A DNA stretch of 64,000 bases from the NCBI GenBank assembly GCA_036261615.1, contig DATAKK010000088.1, positions 10,724 through 74,723 of the forward strand, given 5' to 3'. The notes under the pieces were generated by a model that was given only the letters and a program-made list of their open reading frames with translations, was not told the origin of the DNA and did no database searches. This DNA is from JAJYQH01 sp036261615 (GTDB lineage: Bacteria > Actinomycetota > Actinomycetes > Propionibacteriales > Propionibacteriaceae). Position numbers and translations under genes: made by a program. The stretch's first letter is position 1, and each line of letters opens with the position of its first letter. Below, piece after piece: positions 33,483-42,771 of this stretch.

Positions 33483-34460
33483 GTGAGCGATGCCGCGTCC
33501 GACCCGTCGACGAGGGACGACGACGATCCTCGAGGACCCTATATCGAGCTGTCGCGCGCCGAATGGACCGACCTGGCCGACCATACGGACATCGACCTCG
33601 ACGAGGCAACCCTCAAGCGGTTGCGCGGCCTGGGCGACCCGACCAGCCGGGTCGAGGTCGCTGAGATCTACACCCCGCTCACCCAGATGATCCACCTGCA
33701 CATGCGCCACACCGGGCACCTCTACCGGGCCAGCAACGCCTTCCTCGGCCTGTCGGTGCGGCGGACGCCGTTCGTGCTCGGGGTCGCCGGGTCGGTCGCG
33801 GTGGGCAAGTCGACGACGGCCCGACTGCTGCGCGAGCTGCTGTCCCGCTCCCCCGGCCGCCCCCAGGTCGAACTCATCACCACCGACGGGTTCCTGTACC
33901 CGAACGCCGAGCTGGAGCGCCGGGGCCTGCTCACCCGCAAGGGTTTTCCCGAGTCGTACGACCGGCGGGCCCTGCTGGCGTTCGTCGTCGACGTCAAGTC
34001 GGGCGTGCCCGAGGTGCGGGCCCCCGTCTACTCGCACATGAGCTACGACATCGTGCCGGGAGACTACGTCACGGTGGCCCAGCCCGACATCCTCATCGTC
34101 GAGGGGCTCAACGTGCTCCAGCCCGCCCGGACGAGGTCCGACGGCAGCACCGGGCTCGCCCTGTCGGACTTCTTCGATTTCAGCATCTACGTCGATGCCG
34201 ACGAGGCGGTGATCCGGCAGTGGTTCCTCGATCGGTTCCTCCAGCTGCGCCGAACCGCGTTCAGCGACCCCCGCTCCTACTTCACCCGGTACGCCGAACT
34301 GTCCGACGCACAGGCGATCGCGACGGCCAACTCCGTCTGGGACGAGATCAACGGCCCCAACCTGCGGGTCAACATCGCCCCGACCAGGGCACGCGCGACC
34401 GCCATCCTGCACAAGGGACCCGATCACTCCGTCCAGCGGGTGCGCATCCGCAAGATCTAG
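33483..34460 (+). CDS. coaA: Type I pantothenate kinase
   Basis: Phosphorylates pantothenate, the first and controlling step of CoA synthesis. 325 residues. P-loop GVAGSVAVGKSTTARLL, then ITTDGFLYPNAELERRGL, KGFPESYDRRALLAFV, the pantothenate-site segment PVYSHMSYDIVPGDY, and VEGLNVLQ. A conserved start is not obvious: GTG 33483 (SDAASDPSTRDD) is chosen because homologues begin with a short acidic tail there; no strong SD is seen. Feedback by CoA is a family property. Confidence 0.96.
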   Translation: MSDAASDPSTRDDDDPRGPYIELSRAEWTDLADHTDIDLDEATLKRLRGLGDPTSRVEVAEIYTPLTQMIHLHMRHTGHLYRASNAFLGLSVRRTPFVLGVAGSVAVGKSTTARLLRELLSRSPGRPQVELITTDGFLYPNAELERRGLLTRKGFPESYDRRALLAFVVDVKSGVPEVRAPVYSHMSYDIVPGDYVTVAQPDILIVEGLNVLQPARTRSDGSTGLALSDFFDFSIYVDADEAVIRQWFLDRFLQLRRTAFSDPRSYFTRYAELSDAQAIATANSVWDEINGPNLRVNIAPTRARATAILHKGPDHSVQRVRIRKI

Positions 34461-34497
34461 CCGGACGCGGGCACGCTCACCGCGCCCCCGCGGGCGG

Positions 34498-34567
34498 GCG
34501 TGGTGGAACCACAAAGTGGGCAGTGCCCACTTCCGGGTCGACAGCCACCCGCAACCGGCCACCACGC
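34498..34567. other. Nested palindrome/structured element after coaA
   Basis: An outer pair GCGTGGTGG (34498-34506) and CCACCACGC (34559-34567) encloses a perfect 19-bp palindrome AAGTGGGCAGTGCCCACTT (34514-34532). It could be a coaA terminator, a structured RNA, or a binding site for a regulator such as the LacI protein coded 110 bp downstream. The remaining 34568-34663 shows nothing else I can name. Confidence 0.6.
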
Positions 34568-34663
34568 GGAACGGCAGGCTGACAAGGTGCTCGTCCACCG
34601 TCGCCCGGGCCCCCGCGCGCCACACCGGAGCTTCCTCCTCTGCACGGCACCGGCAAGGGGCCT

Positions 34664-34669
34664 TACCCT
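34664..34669 (+). promoter_or_regulatory. -10-like box TACCCT, leaderless second LacI gene
   Basis: TACCCT then six bases then ATG 34676. Confidence 0.45.
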
Positions 34670-34675
34670 GAGCGC

Positions 34676-35701
34676 ATGACCGAGCAGCAGGCGCGAGCGA
34701 CGATCTACGACGTCGCGGTGCGCGCCGGGGTGAGCCACCAGACGGTGGCCCGCATGCTGCGCGGCGAAACGGTGCGCCCCGACAACCGGGACCGGATCGC
34801 GGTGGCGCTGCGCGAACTCAACTACCGCCCCAACGAGGAGGCCAGGGCTCTCGCGCGGAACCGCTCCAACCGGATCGGCGTCCTCGGCGGGCACATCTCC
34901 GACGGTGCGCCGGCCAAGATCCTCGCCGGCGCCAACCGCGCCCTCCGCGAGGCGGGCTTCGTCCTCGACACCATCGCGTTCGACCCCGACAACGTCGTCG
35001 ACACCGAACAGGCGGTGCAGGCGGTCGAGCGGTCGCACCTCGCCGGCGTCCTCGTCATCGCGCCCACCGACATCGTCGTGGGGGCCCTCGACCTCACCCG
35101 GCTCGGGATCCCGGTGGCGGTCGAGGCGGACATCATCGACAACCGGCGTCCGGACTTCAACGCCTCGATCGCCCTGGCCGTCGAGCATCTGCTCGCCCTC
35201 GGACACCGCCGGTTCCTGCACATCGCGGGGCCGCAGAACTGGCCGTCCGCGCGCCACCGGCGTCAGGTCGTCGACGACCTGCTGGCCCGCAACGGGGCCA
35301 GCGCCACCACCGCCTTCGGCGACTGGAGCGCCGAGTCGGGAGCCCTCGCGGCCGCGCAGCTCCCCGACGGGGCGACCGCGGTGGTGTCGGCCAACGATCT
35401 CATGGCCCTGGGAGCGATGAGCGTGCTCTTCGCCCGCGGCCTCGACGTGCCGGGCGACGTGAGCATCACCGGGTTCGACGGCGACCCCGACACGGAGTTC
35501 TGGCGTCCCCCGCTGACGACCGTCGCCGTCGACTACCTCGCGTCCGGGCGGTATTCGGCCGAGTTCCTCCTGAGCCTCATCGAGGGCGGCCCCGAGCCCG
35601 CCCAGCTGCAGCCCCCACACCTCGTCGTGCGGGAGAGCACGGCCCCGGCGCGGTCCCGCACCCGCGTCACGACCCGCCGGGAGCCCTCCCCCGCGAGGTA
35701 A
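34676..35701 (+). CDS. LacI-family regulator of the GH42 locus
   Basis: 341 residues. HTH region TIYDVAVRAGVSHQTVARML (residues 9-28) and a hinge helix NEEARALARNRSNRIGVL; the sensor domain shows ALGHRRFLHIAGPQNWPSA, AVVSANDLMALGAM and the conserved TGFDGDPDTEFWRPPLTTV. It lies 108 bp upstream of a GH42 beta-galactosidase whose promoter has two overlapping palindromes, so it is the likely repressor, with a galactoside as inducer (inference). The Arg-rich C-terminal 15 residues are unusual for the family. Confidence 0.93.
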   Translation: MTEQQARATIYDVAVRAGVSHQTVARMLRGETVRPDNRDRIAVALRELNYRPNEEARALARNRSNRIGVLGGHISDGAPAKILAGANRALREAGFVLDTIAFDPDNVVDTEQAVQAVERSHLAGVLVIAPTDIVVGALDLTRLGIPVAVEADIIDNRRPDFNASIALAVEHLLALGHRRFLHIAGPQNWPSARHRRQVVDDLLARNGASATTAFGDWSAESGALAAAQLPDGATAVVSANDLMALGAMSVLFARGLDVPGDVSITGFDGDPDTEFWRPPLTTVAVDYLASGRYSAEFLLSLIEGGPEPAQLQPPHLVVRESTAPARSRTRVTTRREPSPAR

Positions 35702-35739
35702 CGATCCGGTCACGGCCGGTCCGTCCTTGAGCAGAGCCC

Positions 35740-35793
35740 TTGACACCCCGGCTCGTCCTCGGCGACTGTTACCGGTAACAGTTACCGCTAACA
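35740..35793 (+). promoter_or_regulatory. GH42 promoter with tandem LacI operators
   Basis: TTGACA (35740-35745) is followed by a perfect 14-bp palindrome TGTTACCGGTAACA (35767-35780), which shares its last base with a second, imperfect copy AGTTACCGCTAACA (35780-35793). The likely -10 (GACTGT, 35764-35769) overlaps the first operator. GGAG (35801-35804) is the RBS for ATG 35810. Confidence 0.82.
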
Positions 35794-35809
35794 CTTCGAC
35801 GGAGACTCA

Positions 35810-37912
35810 ATGACGAGCGAGTGGGACGACGGCCGTATCCGCTTCGGTGCGGCCTACTACTGCGAATACCAACCGACCGAGTCGCTCGACCGCGACCTCG
35901 ACCTCATGCGCGAGGCCAACTTCACGGTGATCCGCGTCGGGGAGTCCGTGTGGTCGAGCTGGGAGCCCCGCAACGGGGAGTTCTCGCTCGACTGGATGCA
36001 GCCGGTGCTCGACGGGGCGCACGCCCGCGGCATCGACGTCATCCTCGGCACGCCCACCTACGCCGTGCCGCCGTGGCTGTTCACCCAGTACCCCGAGATC
36101 GCGGGCCAGGCGGCGACCGGCGTCCGGCACCCGTGGGGGGCGCGCCAGGAGGTGGACATCACCCACCCCGCGTTCCTGTTCCACGCCGAGCGGGTGATCC
36201 GGCGGATCGTCGAGCGCTACGCGTCGCACCCGGCGGTCATCGGCTACCAGCTCGACAACGAGCCCGGCGTGCTGCTGCTGCACAACCCGGCCACCTTCCG
36301 CAGGTTCGTCGACTGGCTGCGCGAGCGCTACGGGGACGCCGAGACGCTCAACCGGGAGTGGGGCCTCACCTACTGGTCGCACCGCATCTCGGACTTCTCC
36401 GAACTGTGGGTTCCCGACGGCAACGCCCAGCCGCAGTACGACCTCGCCTGGCGCCGCTTCCAGGACGGGCTGGTCACCGAGTTCATCGGCTGGCAGGCCG
36501 ACATCGTCCGCGAGTACGCACGGCCCGACCAGTTCGTCACGACCTGCCTCGCCCTCGACCGGCCGGCGCTCAACGAGGCACGCCTCGGCGAGCGCCTGGA
36601 CGTCACGGCGTCCAACCCCTACTACGCCATGCAGGACCACCTCGACCTCACCAAGGACCTCGCCCGGCCCACGTCGTGGACGCGCAGCGGCGTCCAGGGC
36701 CTCCTCGAACTGGCCGACCGGAGCTACGGGGTGCGCGGCGAGCGGTTCCTCGTCACCGAGACCAACGCCCAGTCGATCGGCGGCAGCTCGCACAACCTGC
36801 CCCCCTATCCGGGGCAGCTCGTCCAGGCCGGGCTCGCCCTCGTCGCGCGGGGGGCGGCGATGATCGAGTACTGGCACTGGCACAGCCTCCACTACGGCAC
36901 CGAGACGTACTGGATGGGCGTCCTCCCGCACAGCCAGCAGCCCGGGCGCGTCTACCGGGAGCTCACCGAGCTCGGCTCCGTGCTCAAGGCGATCGGGCCG
37001 AGCCTCACGGGGTACGTGCCGGACGCCGACGTGGCCGTGCTGTGGTCGACCGACTCGAAGCACGCCCTCGAGTTCCAGCCCCCGATCGAGGGCCCCGACG
37101 CCGCGCACGGTTACGTGCAGCGCAACCCCGCGGCGTACGCGACGATCGTCAACGCGTTCCACCGCGGCGTCCTGGACGCCGGCGGCCAGGCGCACATCGT
37201 CGACGTCGAGCACCTCGCCGGGGTCACCGGCGCGGAGCTGGCAGCCCGGTACCCGGTCGTGGTCGCCGCCGGCCTCTACGTGGCCACCGACGACCTGCTC
37301 CGGCTGCTCGTCGACTACGCGGAGGCCGGTGGCCACCTGGTCGTCGGAATCCGCACCGGCTACGGCGACGACGAGGCCCGCGCCCGGATGGCCGTGGCCC
37401 CGGACGGGCTGGTCGAGGCGGCGGGGATCAGCTACGAGGAGTTCTCCTCCCTCGCCGAACCGCTGCGCGTCACCGGCGCCGGCGGCTTCGAAGTCCCCGA
37501 GGACGCCGCCGGGCTGCACTGGGCCGACGGTGTCCGGGTGCACGGCGCTGACGTGCTCGCCCGCTTCGAGCACCCGTGGCTCGGCGGCTTCCCGGCGGTC
37601 ACCCGCCACCGGGCGGGACGCGGGCAGGTCACCTACGTCGGCACGGTGCCCAACCGCGGCCTCGCGCGCGCGCTGTTCGCCGACGTCGTGACCCCGCTGG
37701 CCCGCGACTGGGAGCGCGACCCCGCGGTCACCGTCCTGTCGGGATCGACGGGTTCGGGCCGCGTCGTCTTCCTGCACAACTGGTCGTCCGCGGAGGCCTC
37801 CGCCACCGTGCCCGTGACGGCCGCCAACCTCGTCGACGGCGAGAACCTCGCCGCCGGCTCACGGCTGACTCTGCCCGCCTGGGGAGTCACCGTCCTGCAG
37901 GTCAACGACTGA
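35810..37912 (+). CDS. GH42 beta-galactosidase
   Basis: 700 residues, cytoplasmic (no signal). The GH42 TIM barrel (about 1-390) begins RFGAAYYCEYQP, with WSSWEPRNGEFSLDWMQPVL, TPTYAVPPWL, the acid/base Glu in VIGYQLDNEPG and the nucleophile Glu in FLVTETNAQSIGG. Next come a trimerisation domain (about 395-610) and a small C-terminal beta domain. It hydrolyses terminal beta-galactosides brought in by the ABC transporter encoded just downstream. It is first in the operon behind the tandem operator. Exact linkage preference is unknown. Confidence 0.95.
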   Translation: MTSEWDDGRIRFGAAYYCEYQPTESLDRDLDLMREANFTVIRVGESVWSSWEPRNGEFSLDWMQPVLDGAHARGIDVILGTPTYAVPPWLFTQYPEIAGQAATGVRHPWGARQEVDITHPAFLFHAERVIRRIVERYASHPAVIGYQLDNEPGVLLLHNPATFRRFVDWLRERYGDAETLNREWGLTYWSHRISDFSELWVPDGNAQPQYDLAWRRFQDGLVTEFIGWQADIVREYARPDQFVTTCLALDRPALNEARLGERLDVTASNPYYAMQDHLDLTKDLARPTSWTRSGVQGLLELADRSYGVRGERFLVTETNAQSIGGSSHNLPPYPGQLVQAGLALVARGAAMIEYWHWHSLHYGTETYWMGVLPHSQQPGRVYRELTELGSVLKAIGPSLTGYVPDADVAVLWSTDSKHALEFQPPIEGPDAAHGYVQRNPAAYATIVNAFHRGVLDAGGQAHIVDVEHLAGVTGAELAARYPVVVAAGLYVATDDLLRLLVDYAEAGGHLVVGIRTGYGDDEARARMAVAPDGLVEAAGISYEEFSSLAEPLRVTGAGGFEVPEDAAGLHWADGVRVHGADVLARFEHPWLGGFPAVTRHRAGRGQVTYVGTVPNRGLARALFADVVTPLARDWERDPAVTVLSGSTGSGRVVFLHNWSSAEASATVPVTAANLVDGENLAAGSRLTLPAWGVTVLQVND

Positions 37913-37952
37913 CCTGCCCACCCACCACAACACCTTCCGAGGAGCACCCATC

Positions 37953-39335
37953 ATGACCAGTCTTTCCCGCCGCAACCTGCTGCTCGCCGGAGCGGGCGCC
38001 GCCTCAGCCGCCGCGCTGAGCGCCTGCTCCCCCACCGCCGGCCAAGCGCCCAAGGGCGGCACCAGCGCCGCCGCCAGTTCGAGCAGTTCCGCGATCAGTG
38101 ACGCCGACCGCCAGAAGGCCCTCAACACCCCGACCAACCTCACGTTCTGGACCTGGGTGCCCAACATCAAGGACGAGGTCGCGCTCTTCATGAAGGCCTA
38201 CCCGAACATCAAGGTCGACGTGCAGAACGTCGGCCAGGGAGCAGCCCACTACCAGAAGATGCGCACGGCACTGAAGGCGGGCAAGGGCGCCCCCGACGTG
38301 GCGCAGGTCGAGTTCCAGTACGTCAACTCGTTCACGCTGACCAAGGACCTCCTCGACCTCACCCCGTACGGTGGCGCGTCCCTGCAGTCGAAGTTCGTGC
38401 CGTGGACCTGGAGCCAGGTGGCCTTCAACGGCGGCATCTGGTCGGTGCCGCAGGACTCGGGCCCCATGGGCAACCTGTTCCGCTCCGACATCATGTCCCA
38501 GGCCGGCATCACGACCGGGGCGGCCACGTGGGACGAGTACATGACCCAGGCCGAAACGGTGCGCAGCAAGACGTCGTCCTACATCTCCAACTTCGCGCCC
38601 ACCCAGGCCGGCGTCATGATCGGGCTGTTGTGGCAGGCGGGCTCCAAGCCGTTCGGCTACGACGGCAAGCAGACCGTGAAGATCAACCTCACCGACTCCA
38701 ACGCCAACAAGATCGCCACCTACTGGCAGAACATGATCAAGAAGGACCTCGTCTCGGTCGACCCCGACTTCAACGACGCCTGGTACCAGGGCCTGGCCAA
38801 GGGCAAGTACGCCGGCTGGCTCACCGCCGCCTGGGGGCCGGTCTTCCTCCAGGGCACGGTGGCGAAGACGTCCGGCAAGTGGCACGCCGCGAAGCTTCCC
38901 CAGTGGTCGGCAGGCGACGACGTGACGGGCAACTGGGGCGGCTCGACGAACGCCGTCCTCAAGCCGACGCAATACCCCATCGCCGCGTACGAGCTCGCCA
39001 CCTGGATCAACACGAACCTCCAGTCGACGCTCATGTTCGCCAACAAGCAGTCGCTGTTCCCGACGACCAAGGACACGCTGAGCGACTCGAGCTTCGTCGA
39101 CGCGAAGTCGAGCTTCTTCGGGGGCCAGCAGGTGAACAAGCTGTTCAGCCAGATCAGCACGACGGTCGACCCCAACTTCCCGTGGCTGCCGTTCATGGAC
39201 TACGCGTACTCGAGCTACAACGACACCGTGGGCAAGGCGATCACGGCCAAGGGCGACCTGGTCTCCGGCATGGCGGCATGGGAGAAGGCGCTCACCACCT
39301 ACGCCAAGTCCCAGGGCTTCACCGTGACCCAGTGA
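37953..39335 (+). CDS. Sugar ABC transporter substrate-binding lipoprotein
   Basis: 460 residues, family 1 extracellular solute-binding protein. The N-terminus has a twin-arginine (SRRNLLLAG) followed by a lipobox (ALSAC), so it is exported and lipidated, possibly by Tat. The body shows TFWTWVPNIKDEVALFMKAY, MRTALKAGKGAPDVAQVEFQ and TGNWGGSTNAVLKPTQYP. GAGGAG precedes ATG 37953. It sits between GH42 and two permease genes; a beta-galactoside oligosaccharide ligand is inferred. The locus has no dedicated ATPase, so a shared MsiK/MalK-type ATPase encoded elsewhere is likely. Confidence 0.94.
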   Translation: MTSLSRRNLLLAGAGAASAAALSACSPTAGQAPKGGTSAAASSSSSAISDADRQKALNTPTNLTFWTWVPNIKDEVALFMKAYPNIKVDVQNVGQGAAHYQKMRTALKAGKGAPDVAQVEFQYVNSFTLTKDLLDLTPYGGASLQSKFVPWTWSQVAFNGGIWSVPQDSGPMGNLFRSDIMSQAGITTGAATWDEYMTQAETVRSKTSSYISNFAPTQAGVMIGLLWQAGSKPFGYDGKQTVKINLTDSNANKIATYWQNMIKKDLVSVDPDFNDAWYQGLAKGKYAGWLTAAWGPVFLQGTVAKTSGKWHAAKLPQWSAGDDVTGNWGGSTNAVLKPTQYPIAAYELATWINTNLQSTLMFANKQSLFPTTKDTLSDSSFVDAKSSFFGGQQVNKLFSQISTTVDPNFPWLPFMDYAYSSYNDTVGKAITAKGDLVSGMAAWEKALTTYAKSQGFTVTQ

Positions 39336-39347
39336 GTGGGTGACCAG

Positions 39348-40241
39348 ATGACTGCCTCCCACCAAGCCAGCCGGCGACAGGCCAGGGCGGGACTGTTCTT
39401 CACCCTGCCGTTCATGGTCGTCTTCACCGTGATGCTGTTGATCCCGCTGATCTACGCGGCGTACGTCAGCCTCTACCAGAGCACCCTGGTGGGGGGCGTC
39501 CACTTCAGCGGGCTCGCCAACTACGTCCAGGCGTTCACCGACCCGCTGTTCCTGCACGGCCTGCTGCGGATGGCGCTGTTCCTCGTCATCCAGGTGCCGA
39601 TCATGCTCGGGCTCGCCCTGTTCATCGCTCTGGCCCTCGACAGCGGTCGGGTCAAGGGGGCGAAGGCCGTCCGGCTGCTCACCTTCATGCCCTACGCCGT
39701 GCCCGGGGTCGTCGCCACCCTCATGTGGGGCTATCTGTACGGCGACGACTTCGGGCCGATCGCCCAGGTGACCAGGGCGATCGGGCTGGGCAGCCCGCAC
39801 CTGTTGAGCAACGCCAACATGCTCGGGTCGATCATGAACGTCGTCACCTGGGAATTCGTCGGCTACAACATGGTGATCATGTACGCGGCGCTGCGCGCCA
39901 TCCCGACGGAGCTCTACGAAGCGGCTGCGATCGACGGGGCGGGTGCCATCCGCACCGCCCTGTCGATCAAGGTGCCCAACATCCGCAGCGCGATCCTGCT
40001 GACGGTGATCTTCTCGATCATCGGCACCTTCCAGCTGTTCAACGAGCCGAGCCTCATGCGCAACCTCAACCCGACGGCGATCGACAACGCCTACACGCCC
40101 AACTTCTACGCCTACAACCTGGCGTTCGTGAACCAGGACGTGAACTACGCGGCCGCCATCGCCTTCGCCCTCGGGTTGTTCATCGCGATCATCAGCTACA
40201 TCGTCCAACTCAGCACCTCACGAAGGGGGGCGACCCGATGA
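39348..40241 (+). CDS. Sugar ABC transporter permease (MalF-type)
   Basis: 297 residues with six predicted membrane helices. Starts with a short basic N-terminus and a hydrophobic helix (FFTLPFMVVFTVMLLIPL). The EAA loop that contacts the ATPase reads YEAAAIDGAGAIRTALSIKV. A GTG at 39336, directly after the stop of the binding-protein gene, is also in frame. The stop overlaps the start of the next permease gene (ATGA). Confidence 0.94.
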   Translation: MTASHQASRRQARAGLFFTLPFMVVFTVMLLIPLIYAAYVSLYQSTLVGGVHFSGLANYVQAFTDPLFLHGLLRMALFLVIQVPIMLGLALFIALALDSGRVKGAKAVRLLTFMPYAVPGVVATLMWGYLYGDDFGPIAQVTRAIGLGSPHLLSNANMLGSIMNVVTWEFVGYNMVIMYAALRAIPTELYEAAAIDGAGAIRTALSIKVPNIRSAILLTVIFSIIGTFQLFNEPSLMRNLNPTAIDNAYTPNFYAYNLAFVNQDVNYAAAIAFALGLFIAIISYIVQLSTSRRGATR

Positions 40242-41158
40242 GTGCCTCCGCGCTCCGGGCGGAGGAGAGCTCCGTCACGTCGGCACCGGCCCGAACCCGG
40301 CACACCGCCTGGACCGACCGCAAATCGCCGGTGCTGTCGGTGATCATGTGGATGCTGGCGCTGTATTTCGCCATCCCGATCATCTGGCTGGTGATCTCCT
40401 CAACCAAGAACAACGCCGACCTGTTCAGCAGCTTCGGTCTGTGGTTCGGCAGCAGCATCCACCTGCTGCAGAACATCCGCGACGTCTTCACCAGCCAGAA
40501 CGGGCTCTATGCGCGGTGGGCCCTCAACACCATCCTCTACTCGGTGGTCAGCGCCCTGGGCGCGACGATGCTGGCGACCATGGCGGGGTACGGGTTCGCG
40601 AAGTATCGCTTCCCGTTCAAGCGGGTCATGTTCTCGGTGGTCCTCGGGTCGATCATGATTCCGCTGACCGCCCTGGCGATCCCCACGTACCTGCTGTTCT
40701 CCTCGGCCGGGCTCACCGACACCATCTGGGCGGTCATCATCCCCTCGCTGGTCAGCCCCTTCGGCGTCTACCTCATGCAGGTCTACGCCGCCGACGCGAT
40801 CCCGGACCAGCTGTTGGAGGCCGGACGCGTCGACGGCGCGGGCGAGATCACGATCTTCTTCCGGATCGGGCTGCGGATGCTCGGACCCGGACTGGTCACG
40901 GTGTTGCTGTTCACCCTGGTGGCGACGTGGAACAACTACTTCCTGCCGCTCATCATGCTGAGCACCAACACCCTCTACCCGCTGACGGTCGGCCTCGCCC
41001 AGGAGCAGTCCGCGGCGTCCGCGGGTGGTAGCGCGCAGGCGCTGTTCTCGACCGTCATCACCGGCTCGCTCGTCGCGATCGTGCCGCTCATCGTGGCCTT
41101 CCTGTTCCTGCAGCGGTACTGGCAGAGCGGGCTGGCCACCGGCGGCGTCAAGGAGTAG
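40238..41158 (+). CDS. Sugar ABC transporter permease (MalG-type)
   Basis: 306 residues, six membrane helices. The EAA loop is LLEAGRVDGAGEITIFFRIGL; helices include VIMWMLALYFAIPIIWLVI and the C-terminal AIVPLIVAFLFLQRYW. An AAGGGGGG RBS lies nine bases before ATG 40238. It pairs with the MalF-type permease. It is the last gene of the locus before a strong terminator. Confidence 0.94.
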   Translation: MSASALRAEESSVTSAPARTRHTAWTDRKSPVLSVIMWMLALYFAIPIIWLVISSTKNNADLFSSFGLWFGSSIHLLQNIRDVFTSQNGLYARWALNTILYSVVSALGATMLATMAGYGFAKYRFPFKRVMFSVVLGSIMIPLTALAIPTYLLFSSAGLTDTIWAVIIPSLVSPFGVYLMQVYAADAIPDQLLEAGRVDGAGEITIFFRIGLRMLGPGLVTVLLFTLVATWNNYFLPLIMLSTNTLYPLTVGLAQEQSAASAGGSAQALFSTVITGSLVAIVPLIVAFLFLQRYWQSGLATGGVKE

Positions 41159-41176
41159 CCGGGAACCCACAAGGCC

Positions 41177-41221
41177 GGACGGGCCGGGGGCACGCCTGCG
41201 GGGGCGGCTCCCGGCCCGTCC
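41177..41221. terminator. Convergent terminator, sugar operon and glmM
   Basis: GGACGGGCCGGG (41177-41188) pairs perfectly with CCCGGCCCGTCC (41210-41221). It lies between convergent stops at 41158 and 41276. Confidence 0.7.
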
Positions 41222-41275
41222 CCGTTGCCGCGGGGGCGTCACGGCGCAACGCCGGCGTCCGCAGGGAGCGCCCGC

Positions 41276-42634
41276 CTACAGCTGCAGCCGGCGCTTGACC
41301 ACCTCGGCGAGGTCGCCGCTGATCCGCTGGGCGAGTTCGAGCGTGCCCGCCTCCACCATCACCCGGACGAGCGGCTCGGTGCCGGAGGGACGCAGCACGA
41401 CCCGTCCGCCCGTGCCCAGTTCGCGGTTCCAGTGGGCGACGGCGGCGGTGATCTCGGTGTCGATGCCGGCCCGGGACTTGTCGACGCCCGAGACGTTGAT
41501 CATCACCTGCGGGAGCCGGGTCATCACCGCGGCGAGGTCCTTCAGCGTCCGGCCGGTCTTGACCATCCGGGCCGCGAGGTGCAGGCCGGTGAGCACGCCG
41601 TCGCCGGTGGTGGCGAACTCGCTCATGATGACGTGCCCCGACTGCTCGCCGCCGAGGGTGAAGCCGTTGGCGTTCATCGACTCGAGCACGTAGCGGTCGC
41701 CCACCTTCGTGAGGTCGACCCGGATGCCGTGCTCGCGCATGGCGTTGACGAACCCGAGATTGCTCATCACGGTGGCGACCACGGTGTCGGACGCGAGCGT
41801 GCCCTCCTCGCGCATGGCGAGGGCGAGGATCGCGAGGATCTGGTCGCCGTCGACGAGCGTGCCCTCGGCGTCGACCGCCAGGCAGCGGTCGGCGTCCCCG
41901 TCGAACGCGAGCCCGAGGTCGGCGCCGTGCGCCACGACGGCCGCCTGGATGTCCTGCATGTGCGTGGAGCCGCAGTTCTCGTTGATGTTGAGCCCGGTCG
42001 GCGAGTTGTGGATCGGGATGACTGTCGCGCCCTGGGTCTCGAAGGCGGCCACCGCCGTCATCGAGGACGCCCCGTTGGCGCAGTCGAGCACGACGGTCAG
42101 CCCGTCGAGGCTGGCCTCGTCCGAGCCGAGGCTGGAGACGAGGTGGGCGACGTACGCCTCGATCGCCCCGAGGTCGTCACCGACCCGGCCCACCGCGCGA
42201 CCGACCGGGCGCTGCCACAGCTCGCCCATCCGGGCCTCGATGGCGTCCTCGAGTGCGTCGTCGAGCTTGACGCCGCCCTGGCTGAAGAACTTGATGCCGT
42301 TGTCCGGCATGGGGTTGTGGGACGCCGACAGCATGACTCCCAGGTCGGTGCCGTGCTGGCTCACGAGATAGGCGACGCCCGGTGTCGGCACCACCCCGAC
42401 GCGGACCACGTCGACGCCCGCGGACGCGAGTCCGGCGACGACGGCCGCCTCGAGGAACTCGCCGCTGGCCCGGCCGTCCCGGCCCACCAGTGCCCGCGGC
42501 CGGTGTCCGACCTCGAACACCCCCGCCTCACCCAACACGTGCGCGGCCGCGACCGACAGGTCGAGCGCCAGTTCGGCGGTCAGATCGACGTTCGCCTGAC
42601 CGCGCACGCCATCGGTCCCAAAGAGTCGGCCCAT
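41276..42634 (-). CDS. glmM: Phosphoglucosamine mutase
   Basis: Converts glucosamine-6-phosphate to glucosamine-1-phosphate for UDP-GlcNAc; follows GlmS in the pathway. 452 residues. The start is GRLFGTDGVRGQANVDLT, the phosphorylated serine is in GVMLSASHNPMPDNGIKFF, the Mg loop is LAFDGDADRCLAVD, the sugar loop is GGEQSGHVIMSE, and the phosphate-binding loop is RPSGTEPLVRVM. The leaderless-type start ATG 42634 is supported by the conserved N-terminus. It follows rpsI on the same strand, a classic order. Confidence 0.97.
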   Translation of the reverse strand: MGRLFGTDGVRGQANVDLTAELALDLSVAAAHVLGEAGVFEVGHRPRALVGRDGRASGEFLEAAVVAGLASAGVDVVRVGVVPTPGVAYLVSQHGTDLGVMLSASHNPMPDNGIKFFSQGGVKLDDALEDAIEARMGELWQRPVGRAVGRVGDDLGAIEAYVAHLVSSLGSDEASLDGLTVVLDCANGASSMTAVAAFETQGATVIPIHNSPTGLNINENCGSTHMQDIQAAVVAHGADLGLAFDGDADRCLAVDAEGTLVDGDQILAILALAMREEGTLASDTVVATVMSNLGFVNAMREHGIRVDLTKVGDRYVLESMNANGFTLGGEQSGHVIMSEFATTGDGVLTGLHLAARMVKTGRTLKDLAAVMTRLPQVMINVSGVDKSRAGIDTEITAAVAHWNRELGTGGRVVLRPSGTEPLVRVMVEAGTLELAQRISGDLAEVVKRRLQL

Positions 42635-42641
42635 GCCCGGC

Positions 42642-42647
42642 ACTATA
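42642..42647 (-). promoter_or_regulatory. -10 box TATAGT, leaderless glmM
   Basis: Minus-strand TATAGT then seven bases then ATG 42634. One of the best -10 matches in the window. Confidence 0.6.
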
Positions 42648-42771
42648 CCGAGGGCCTCCCTGCCGCCCCGAACCCGGCGTGCCGCCCTCGGGGCGCGGAC
42701 CGGATGCGTGGCCCCGTTCGCCCGGCGGCCCCTCTCGTCCCCACCGATCGCGGGGCGGGCGATTCCTCCGC

